A stretch of 64,000 nt of DNA, taken from contig NC_088305.1 of NCBI RefSeq assembly GCF_032854445.1, forward strand, positions 14,429,717-14,493,716. Reading direction: 5' to 3'. The position numbers were made by a program, and so were the translations under genes. Each line of letters begins with the position of its first letter. Within the stretch, counting starts at the first letter, position 1. This DNA is from Liolophura sinensis. Taxonomy: Eukaryota; Mollusca; Polyplacophora; Chitonida; Chitonidae. The notes beneath the pieces were generated by a model. The model saw only the letters and a program-made list of their open reading frames with translations, was not told the origin of the DNA and made no database searches. Of this stretch, positions 11,246 to 22,200 are shown piece after piece.

Positions 11246-12611
11246 GGCTTTCAACTGCAGATACAACGGTCGGCGAACAATTAAGCAGACACCTGCATAG
11301 CGTACTGCCTGTAAATGTATCTAGCCAGACCAAAAAGAGAGCATATTTGAGATCATGTTGTTTTATACATGTCCCCAAAACATCATGATTGGCTAATTTT
11401 ATTGTCATTCAAAAATTTCCGATTCTGAGTTTATTAATTTGTTTCTCAGTGTTGGTGTTGGCCTTGTTTTTCCTTAAGGTCACAATAAATCGTAAAACGG
11501 ATTGTAAGATCTGCATACCCTCACTCTTTGCGACCATTTAGGCAAAGCAGACAGTGGATCCAAAAACGACCTGCGCTTACAGTTTATTTTTGTTTTATTG
11601 ATATTACATTGTACACTGCCTGCTAACTAATAGCTTATAAGATACTTAGTGATCACGGTATACACAATGTTTTGCTGCCGATAATATTGACATGGATACA
11701 AAACTACTGCATTATCTCTGTTTTCTTTAACCAATGAAAATCGTTCATAGTTGTCTTTAAACACTGTTTACAATGCAACTAGATAGGTTAAAAAAGTGCA
11801 CTTACCGGGAAAATCAAACTATGGAGTAAGCAGAGATATATTTGGTTTTATCTTTGTATTAATGTATATTGACAATTAAAACTTGGCATACGTCACGTCG
11901 CCCAGCATGAAGGATTTGTCAGGATGTCGCTAGCTCCCCACTATGCCAAGGGGGAGCTCGGTTTAAAAAATAAACTGTTGGGAACGAAATCCAAAAATTT
12001 GAATATGATGTGAGTATTTGTAAAGAAAAGAAGAACAATCAGGATGAAAGAGCTTTGAATTTCAACTTTTTTATTTCATTTGCCGACTGCGATAATATTC
12101 ATAATCTTAATTATAGCCTTTAAGTCCACCGGTGTCCCTGAACTTTTAATCCGACCGAAACCACAGACGGCGTATCACGCAGTCATTTGGAGATAGGTTT
12201 CTGGAAAGGATTTGTTATAAATGGAACGTGCCCTTACAGGAAGAGCTTGACTCGGCATTGTCTCAGCTGTTTTTCAGGGTCTAAAATATGTATAATAAGT
12301 GATGTTTTCCAGTGAAAACTGTAGCTAATTATAAGGACAGGTCATGGTATACGAATGTCGGACTTCACGTTTAGGTTTCCCTAAATCATTTACGTGTGCT
12401 CGTGTTGGACCACGTGAAATGTCACGTCAACGCAGATTTTAAAAGTCTGCGTTCTTTCCAGTATTTGGACAATACGTTTACTTACATTATTATCACGTTT
12501 ACTCGCATGATTATCCGTTAACACTGATAATACATTCCTATAGTATTATCGAGAGAGAAGAACTCGCTGTATCAGATATTGCGAACTGTTTTCTAATATA
12601 ATATAAAACAC

Positions 12612-12960
12612 CAGAGCATAAAGAATAAAACTAGAGTAGCCACTAGAGTGTGATGAATGGCAAGTAGTGGCACGTCACCGGAGATATACGACGTCTTGTC
12701 AGTTTACCTCTGGGTTTAATTCTAACGGTTCATATGAACGGTTAAATAGTAACAAATAACACGATCACTTGAGCAGAATTAGACAAAAAGAAAAAATACA
12801 GTGATGACTGCGGAATATAAGACATCACTGACCCAGAATTACTCAGAATGCTGTATTGTAAACACATTATATACAAACACATTAAAACAGTGCCATGCCG
12901 TTTATATCAGTCCTCTTATGTGTTATCATAAATTGTTTAATGACCCAGCATGCGTCATAT
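12612..12960 (+). repeat. Dispersed repeat R, copy R2, just upstream of exon 1
   Basis: The first half resembles R1. The second half ('agaattactcagaatgct', 'aaaacagtgccatgc') resembles R3 at 27600-27850. In unit 2 the LTR-like insertion 41437-43004 interrupts it. Confidence 0.45.
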
Positions 12961-13037
12961 TGAAATCCTGCGCACACCGTGTGTACATGCATATGTTGGT
13001 CTGACCGATAAGCCACATTAAGCTATACTAAAGAAAA

Positions 13038-13073
13038 ATGAAGCTGGTTCTTGGACATTTTCTTATACTGTGA
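13038..13073 (+). other. Possible upstream ORF of 11 codons before exon 1
   Basis: An ATG 54 bases before the proposed start opens an 11-codon frame ending in TGA, in another frame from the main ORF. It is conserved at 43263-43298. Whether it lies in the transcript is unknown, since no transcription start or TATA box can be assigned. Confidence 0.3.
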
Positions 13074-13091
13074 CATTGGATGAGCAGGACA

Positions 13092-13215
13092 ATGAGCTCG
13101 TCGGGCAAAAATTTCACCCCTTTCAAGAAGGATGGATCTGAAGAGTATTCGACCCAAGTTATGTTTCATTACAAGCTGGTTGAATCCGTATCGCCCATTG
13201 TATTGAACCTACTGG
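13092..13215 (+). CDS. Copy 1 exon 1
   Basis: It codes for residues 1-41 plus one base and starts at the ATG in gacaATGAGC. The upstream ATG at 13038 is out of frame with an early stop. The donor is GTAAGT. The exon contains the GSEEYSTQVMFHYKLVES segment, which aligns with the family's N-terminal SAM/substrate-binding 'G..SYa.NS..Q' motif, although the usual Gln is not obvious. Confidence 0.8.
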
Positions 13216-16200
13216 GTAAGTCAATGATATTAGGTATCTTGAGAATTTAAAAAGCTATTTAAGTGTCAAGATCTGTATGTTTTAAAAGCAGGGTTAAATA
13301 ATAAGGATCAGACAGCCTCAATTGTTTTAATAATTATTAAAGAGTTGCATTGCCTTAAAATCGATGTTTTTGTTTCGGGGAGTAATACGGCTACAAACGT
13401 TTTCTTGGGCCGATTTCACAAAAGTATTTCTGACTTAAATCAAAATTTAAGACGTTGTCACTATCTTTCGTTTTTTCTGGCAACATTAATCAGGTGGTCA
13501 AAATTTTAATTCACAGGGTTCAGAAATTAGCTCTAACATCATACTTCAAGTTTCGGACTTCAGTCAAAAACTGGTTTTGTGGATTCGGCCCTGTAGTTTC
13601 CAGTACTGTGCCCGGAACCCTTGGCGTCACCCAGCGCTGACGTATAGCCACATATGAAACCGTATTTTCAAGGATGCATGGCGTCATTTCAGCATAACTG
13701 CCTTAAAATGCCAAAAATTTTATTCTTATTTTTTTTCACTCGTTAGGGTTATTCGACGTTAATCCTTTCGTGAATCTGGTGTTAGCTTCATTTCAGGGGG
13801 TGTAATTTACATCATTTTTATATTTTCACCTTGTTTCTCTTGTGACTGAAATAACACTTAAAATGTAAATAACTATTTAGTTATTTGTCCTTTTAGTATG
13901 ATGACGATAGTTTAATTGGAATGAGGCTTAAAACGGCAATCAGATAAATAATAGCTTCCTCCCCCGTCGTACGTAGGAATGTCTGCTAGCAGCCTGCGGA
14001 TAGCAACCTGCACTTTCTGGCACCATAATGCAGGTCGTCGTTGTATAAGTTAAATATTCTTGACTACGTCTTAAAACTTCAGTAGAGGAAAGCAGATAAA
14101 CGAACAAATGTAAAATACAAATTTACCGCACATAATGAGGTATATAGAGATTTTTAACAGCTATTTTAACAACCAGTTGCAATCCTCAGATTGAGAAAGC
14201 ATGGGTGGACTTGGCTTTAAAAACTGCATAAAAGGTCGGACTTTTCTTCTTCTGCTCAGAATAGTTAAGCTTAAGTGGCAGCTGTCGCTGTGATAAGTCA
14301 TAGAAGAAACAACATACAGAAGTCCGAGAACCTCTTGAGGTTTTATACAACTTTTTTTTTACTCATTGTCTACAAGAGGGGAGGTCTGACATCAGGAGAA
14401 AGTTTTTACAGGACAAGGCAATTACTCACAGTTCAGGCGGCATCGCGATGATTTATTGGTTTTATTTGTTTTCCGCAAACAGAGAAAACGGTGCCTTTCC
14501 AGGGACAGACGTTTGCTATTGGAGATTATGGATCAGCTGATGGTGGGATATCATACGCGCTGTTCCGGAAAGCTGTTGGTAAGTGTAAGGCCGTGAGGCG
14601 TGTCTTGTTCCACTGGACATTATTTTGAATGTGTCAGAGTTTGTTGTGTAAGGGTACAACTAAAGATGAGAACAACTAGCTTGTTCAACTCTCAGATCAA
14701 CGATAGGCCTTACACAAGATCAAACAAAAGAAACACAAAAAAAGCTTGAACACGTCCAATACATGTATCTGAACAAAATAGAAAAATAATACCACTAAAA
14801 ATTATATACAAAACCATACAAATGATTTAAAAGAAAACATGTAGCCTCTTGCTCAGATGAGTCCAAATCCGATGGAATATTCCGACTTCCACAGGCGGGT
14901 CAGTCATTGTAAATATGAGGAATTCGGATGACGAATTAGGATGACGGTTCAATAAGTGACAAGCTGTAGTGGACACAGGACGCTGACGATTGTTAATCTT
15001 CTCAGGGCGGATGGGTTAACAGTAGTGTCCGTAATGCCCAGCTGGTGATGTGTGTTTCACTCCTCGGAAATGTACCTAAAGTCACTTTCAGGGTAAACTG
15101 TGATGAAATTGTGCGTAATCGCACAAAGAGGCAATGAGCGATACAAGCTCCAAAATAATGTCTCAAAGATTAGCAAGAGGCTAAACATTAGCTAACAAAG
15201 TGCAACGTACAGTAAATGGAGTACAAATGACGAATGCCAAATGGCCTGAAAGCATCCAAAACTCTCAATAAGTCTCATTTCCCCTCTGACCTGCTTTCAT
15301 CGGTCTTATATAGACTGGTGGAATTGTCTAGAATAAGAAAATTCTTGAACACTTGTCGTAAACAAACAGGCCCCGAACTGAGCGTATTCTGGAACATTCC
15401 AAAGCAGAGGCAGGCAGCAGGCACTGAACTCAGCATATGTAAACAGTGGCAAGCTAAATTTTAGAAGGTGACGGCAGTTGTCCACATAACACACCCACCC
15501 TTCAAGAAAAAAAGTTTTCCTAACTTTTTTTTTACTTACAATATATGTTAAACAATATATGTTAAACAATAATATATACATCATTGTAAAACCACATACA
15601 ATTAAGCATTTTATACGCAACTTATACACGAGACAAACAATCTGCAATAACATTATCTTTTCCTTTAACATGTTTGATTTCAAGATTGTATTCCTGCAAC
15701 AATAAACTCCACCCTAACAATCTCTGATTCTTTTCCTTAACTTTCTGTAGAAACACAAGTGGATTGTGATCAGTATTTACAATCACAGGTTGTTTCGAAG
15801 CTCTTACATAAAATTCAAAATGTTGCAAAGCTAAAATAACAGACAAACATTCTTTTTCAACAGTTGAATAACTTCTCTGGAACTTGTTAAGTTTACGGGA
15901 AAAGAAACTAACTGGATGATCAACACCAAGATTGTCTTACTAAAGCAAAACAGCACCTACAGCAACATGGTAAAAAATAACATCAGTTCTTGATGGTACA
16001 TCCGGAAACAAATGTGAAAACTCATAAACAAGTTCAGACAGTTGCTTTTGCTGAATGGGTTCCAGATGTTGCAGTTTAGAATCAAGTTGTTTTAAGACAT
16101 CTGAATTCTGAAGCTTTAAAGAATTGAGCTTAGGGTCAACCACCTGTTCGCCAATATCATCTGTATTACAGCAACTCTGGTCAATGTTAGCAGCAACAAC

Positions 16201-19200
16201 ATTAATAGAATGTACAGCAGTGTTGTCAGTGTCATTTCTGGCTACATAGGGTTTCAACATGTTAATGTGACATAACTGACTTGATTTGCGTCGATCAGGT
16301 GTTTTAACAACATAGTTAAGCTCACTGAGCTTTTTGTCAACAACATATGGACCAAAATATCTGACATCAAAGCATTTACCAGGTACAGGTAACAGTACTA
16401 AAACCTTGTGACCAGGCTGAAATGACCGAACAACAGATTTCTCATCATATCTACGTTTCATATTCTTTTGAGTACATTTAAGATTGGCTTTAGCCAATTC
16501 ACATGCTCTGACAAGCTTAGCACGAAAATCAGATAATAATAAAAGGATTTACATTACTTGTGTCATCATTGAGAGACTGTTCCTTGTAAATTAACAATGG
16601 TCCTCTAACAATATGTCCAAATACTAAATCAAATGGACCGAAACCCAATGATTCTTTTATTGACCCTCGAACAGCAAACATAAGAAATGGAATACCTTCA
16701 TCCCAGTCTTTGTCTGTGTCATAACAATAAGTCTTAATCATGTTCTGTAATGTTTGGTGAAATCTTTCAATTGAACCTTGACTTTCTGGGTGGTAGGCAG
16801 AAGACTTGTATTGTTTAAGGCCTAACTGGTACATAACTTGCTGAAAATTACCAGACATAAATTTTGAACCTTGATCAGACTGTATGGATTTGGGTAAACC
16901 AAACAGAGGAAAAAACTTTGTTGAAGATTTGACAACAGACTTGGTGTTTATATTCCTTAAAGGAACAGCTTCGGGAAATCTGGTTGCTGTACACATAATA
17001 GTTAACACATACTGAATCCCAGACTTTGTCTCAGGTAGAGGGCCTACACAATCAATCAATATTCTGCTAAATGGCTCTTGAAAAGCTGGCACAGGCTCTA
17101 ATGGTGACTTAGGAATAATCTGATTAGACTTACCCACTACCTGGCATGTATGACATGATTTACAAAATTGGGTTATATCTCCCTTTAATCCTGGCCAAAA
17201 GAAGTGGTTCAGTATCCTGTAGTAGGCCTTGTAAACAACCAAGAGACCAGCTAATGGCATTTCATGTGCCATACGTAAAATTTCAGTTCGCTATGCCTTA
17301 GGTACAACAATCTGATGTTTAATAGCCCAGTCATCGTCAACAGATACATCAGGTGGTCTCCATTTACGCATAAGTATATCAGACTTGGCATAATAACACA
17401 CAGGTTCAGATGAAATAACACAATCATCGAGAGCTCTGTCAAACAAACATGAAATTTCTGGGTCTTTATGCTGTTCAGTTACAAGCTGATGTTTAGAAAC
17501 ATATGATATGGCACTAGGTGTACAATGGTCTGATTCATCATTATCAATACAGTCGCCTTGAGTAAACATTTGTGTAAGAAATGTATCTTGTAAGTCCGTT
17601 ACTGTGTTTTTACCGTTATCAGAAAGTTTGTTTGACATAGACCTCGTTACAGCACAAGATGGATAAAAATCTGGAATTTCTTTCTCAACAGGACCAACAG
17701 TTTGATTTAAACAAGGTTTATCAGTCACAATGGAATTAACCATTACTTTGTCACCAGCAAGATCATCACCAAGTAGTAGATGAATTCTTTTAAAAGGCAA
17801 AGTAGGCCTAATGCAGACAGTAGCATGATCCGAAATAATATCTGATGACAAGTAAGCTTTGTGAAGAGGCACAGATTCAAATTCAGCAGAGCTTACACCT
17901 CTAATTAATACATTTGACCCAGAATATGACTCATCAGAAAATGGCAAAACATCTTGTAACAATAAAGACTGAGAAGCTCCAGTATCTCTTAATACCCTGG
18001 TCTTTGTATCACATGTCACTTTTAAGTGAGACTTTATCGTCACAAATAAATGGCTCAAAAACCTTCATAACATTATTTTATAATCATTTTCACAATCTTA
18101 ATCTACACTTTTAGCAGAACACCAACGCTCAAACAATTGTTCCTTCTGCCCAGCAAACTTAATGTAAGTCTGATCTCTTTTTCTCAAAATTTCCAAATTT
18201 CTGCCGATAGGCCTCTGGCACAAGCTCATATCTTTTTAAGATAACATCTTTCACAAAATCATAATCTGCTGCCTCTTCTGTTGATAACTTTGTGTATATA
18301 TCCATAGCTTTGCCAGTTAACACACTCTGTATAAAAGGGTAGTCCAAAACTTTTTAGGCCACTCGAAATTTTGAGAAATCTTCTCAAACTGTAGAAAATA
18401 TTTATCTACATCAGTCTCACGAAATTGTGGCACCAATCTTATGTTTCTAGCGACGTCAAATTTCGCAGGCATATCTGAACAACTTAAGCCAGACCTATGT
18501 CCTTCTAGTTTCCTCGCTTCAATTTCGCTCTGAGGTCTCAATTTCTCCAATTCGAACACTCTTTCATTTTCCCTTTCTTTAAACAACCATTCATTTTCCT
18601 TTTCCTTTAGTTCTAACTCCTTCAGTCTTATTACAGTGAATTCATCGCCCTCAGGCCTGTACGCATCTGATCCACTTTCATCAAATTCCTGTAATTCTAC
18701 CAAACATTTAGCAATACTAAACTGTATATCTTTCTTGCGTAAGGATCTTTTGATATTAAGATTCAGGTACTTGCTTAAAGCATACCAATCATTCTTTTTT
18801 AACACATCAAAAATGTCCTGATCTGGCGCTTCCATAAACTGGTCGGGCTTAAAATCCGACATGATGAATAAAATCTGCTGGCAAAATTTATTACAAAGTC
18901 AAAGACTAGAAAAATGGCACAACTTACACAAAATCCTTTCAATTCCAATTCAAATTCACTTCCCGGGCAAGTCCCCAATTTGTTACAACCCAAACTGTCT
19001 GTATTATAAAGAGATGGCTTGTTCGAAATACACGACAGTTTAGCCGCACAAAAAAGTAACCAAACCCAGCAGATTTTATTTTACAACAGTTTATTACGTT
19101 TAACAAGAACAGATAACAAGACTTTTACAAATACTAAAGTACTTAAGTTTAACAAGAAAGGATAGCAGTATCTATACAAATACTAAAATACTTACATGTA

Positions 19201-22200
19201 CAACGGTGTCAAGTCCAAACGGACGCATATACTCCACAATGCTTAAAAATTGCACAGAGGCAATATTCATAAAAGGGAAAATCCACAGTATAAATGAGTG
19301 TATGACGAAATATACACAAAATTCCACAGACAGGGTCCGTGTACTAATAAACACTGTGTACACAAGAGCACAAATTAAATATACAAGTTCAGACTGAACA
19401 AGTGCTCGGTGGAGATAGGATATAACAAAGCCAGAGTTTATAAAGCCACCAAAATTCAGCACAAAATGCCTTCTAAAGTAATACACAGCGGAAGCATCCA
19501 AAACTTTCAATAATTCTCCCTTCTCCTCTGACCTCCTTTCATAGGTCTTATATAGACTGGTGGAATTTTCTAGAATAAGAAAATACTTGAACATTTGTCG
19601 TAAACAAAAAGGCCCCGAACTGAGCGTATTCTGGACCATTCTAAGGCAGAGGGAGACAACAGGCCCTGAACTCAGCATATGTAAACAGTGGCAAGCTAAA
19701 TTTAGAAGCTGGCGGCAGTTGTTCACACAACACAGCTGTGCTAGATATTGTAAAGAATAAATGAATAACTTGTTAAATTGTTGACCTGGACTTAAGATAT
19801 GCAGGATCGGTTGTAAAATCTGGTATTGGAAAAACTTGACGGATGATTAAGGAGCATTTGCGGGCTGAGCGGTTGAGCGTGTAGATTGCTGCTGAGGAAT
19901 GCGAGAAAGAGTATGTATAGCCACGCGAGGTGGTCTGGAGATGTTTTAGCATTCTAGTTCACGTCCTCGACGAAGATAAAGATGTACCATTGCATATTTA
20001 GATCTCATGTCATGTTTTAATCTCATGTCATATTTTGATGTCATGTCATATTTTGATCTCATGTCATATTTTGATCTCGTGACAAAGGAGTCAAGTTTTG
20101 TTTATTACATGACTGCATTACAAAGAAAATTATTTTACTCGTTTATTTTGGAACTTTTGAAACGAAACTTGATCGTGGAAACTCTAGACTACCACCTTAT
20201 CGGTTCAGCTTTATTTACTTATTTGTTTGCTTGGGATTTTTTTTAAATTGTATGAGGGCGATTAGCTTTATCGATAGAGGAAGCCAGAATGCAGTACATG
20301 GTGTCAATCACACGGCAATCCTCTGGCCGAAACAGTTTTACTGATAGCCTAGCTTCGGCAAAACAAGAGTGCAACAATGGTAATCGAATAATAATGAGTG
20401 ACATAAGTATACAAAGACAAAACATATTAACATATGGTAATGGTTTATTAAATAAAATTTTAACAACTTTAAATGATTTAAATTTGACAAATTTATGTCT
20501 ATTATTTTGTCTGGTATGTGTACACTTAATGAAGTAATGTGTTAATTTTAACAGAAAGCCTGTTGTCTGCGTGCTGATAGAACGTTATTATAACATAATA
20601 CTGTGTTGTATTTAACATGATATCTAGTTAGTCTAATAGAATCTTTATACTTAGTTTATATGTGTTATATTTTATATTTTCATTGTTTGAGGTTAAAGGG
20701 TATAACACCTTCATCTGAGTTGTATTATTGTTTTTCTTTGCCTAGCTCTCCTTCGCCAGAAACATGGCGATGATTTGCCCATCCAGTTGGTGTATCTAGA
20801 CGAGCCTATCAATGATTTTAAACCAGTCTTTCTTCGAGCACAAGGTTAGTCTACACAGACAGTTACACGAACCGGATCATCTTAGTGGCTAGAGCGTCCG
20901 TCTGACAGTGGATAACTCAGAGTTTGATCCCGGTTCCTGCCATGCACAAGCCGATGGCCAAACGTTTGTCGGCCCTGTGTCAGTATGTCTTGACTGTGTG
21001 GACAGTCATGTTTGGAGAGTTTGGCATATCTTCCAAGTAATACAGCAGACAAAAAACGGTTTTAGTTATAATAATGAGAACATTCAGAATAAAACTAATG
21101 TGGACGGACAATTCTAAAACCAACGACACGTAAAATAAGACAATCTTTAGGTAAGAGTCGAAAACTAATTTATGTCTTAAAAAATATACAAATCTAGGAA
21201 AGTTTATATCATATAGACCAGTATGTTTTATATAGTGAATGACCGTATTGCCATATATTCGGTCAAGCAAATCAATTATGCAGTGGACTGCGAGCAACCC
21301 TTTCCCGAATGTCTAAGCAGTCTATACAGTGTTTCATTCCGCATTAGGCATGACACACAAGACACTCGGAGGCAATGTCGCGATCGATGTTAAGACTGTG
21401 TTGAGCGAAAATGCCCTGTATGGCACCTTGCAAAAACAACTTAGCCTCATCGAAATCCCATTCACCCTGCCAGTGACACTCAGTATACTTAGGAATATTC
21501 AAACGAAAAATCAGAATACGAGATTATCATATTTAAAACACAGCTTTAACCTTCCTGTCTACAACTGTTCATTTCTGTTGATAACAGTACGACTTACATT
21601 GTAATACCCATCAGAAAACAACGGCCTACTCTCTTTTTAAAAAAATTCTATGCGAGGCTAAAATTTAAAAAACATGGGAATTTTAAATTGATTATTTTCT
21701 CTTGCTAAAATGCAGGCAAACGAGTAAGTGCATCTTTAGGCTTCTAACATGCACAACAGAAACTTTGGGTCAAAAGACTGAAGATGATGATGAGGGCTGT
21801 GAAGAAGAGGATCACTTCTCTAACAGCTGCAGGTCTATGTCCAATCATCGACCCATCAACATATATACATTTATAGCCCGGCTATTTAGCCTTAATTTCA
21901 GGAAAATTTTACTGAATTAAGAGCGGATTGTATCTGACTGTTTTTATCCACGCCGATCAAATTTTAATTTAAGCTGCGGAAGATGCCAGGGAGGAAACTG
22001 TAGAAAAGACACTTGAGATGCCTTCATTAGTTTGGTGCCAGAATTTATAATATGGTTCCGAATCAAACGCAGTATATAAAGTTGAAATGGTTGAAAAAGC
22101 ACAAATGAAATGTTGAGCGCACAAAGGGAGATAGGAACAGTAGAACAAGTGCACGTGGTCGTTGGATGTTGGTGCGAGGTCGTTGGCTATTGCCTATTGA

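Larger units (their letters stand above)
463..13091. other. Intergenic spacer of unit 1, repeats only
   Basis: I see no exon with family resemblance or conserved frame between the upstream copy's stop and exon 1 of copy 1. The spacer holds fragments of at least two SINE families, a roughly 75-bp dispersed motif in three places, two diverged internal repeat pairs and A/T-rich simple sequence. Reading frames here are short, and indels between units break them. Confidence 0.7.
14649..19734 (-). mobile_element. Degenerate Gmr1-like Ty3/gypsy LTR retrotransposon in intron 2, copy 1
   Basis: Read on the minus strand the order is 5' LTR, primer-binding site, gag, aspartic protease, integrase, a short RT N-terminal remnant, RNase H, polypurine tract and 3' LTR. 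Integrase before RT is the Ty1/copia-like order within Ty3/gypsy that is known from the Gmr1 group. Nearly all of RT is missing and several stops interrupt pol. The left limit is uncertain, because homology between the LTRs is clear only for the outer 240 bases. I set 14649 as the first plausible TGT terminus and found no convincing target duplication. Both gene copies hold the element at the same place. Confidence 0.8.

Noticed and set aside
14574-14579. gctgt at the exon 2 end as the left target duplication of the LTR element
   Set aside because: It matches the 5 bases right of 19734, but using it would place the LTR across a working splice donor, and the adjoining sequence is not LTR-like.
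20874-20960. Possible tRNA gene
   Set aside because: It has A- and B-box-like blocks, but a SINE body follows and no cloverleaf can be drawn by eye.
21329-21604. 91-codon frame in intron 3, also present at 52088-52363
   Set aside because: Although open in both copies, the differences between them include several amino-acid changes, it matches no part of the methyltransferase, and the flanking exons join in phase without it.
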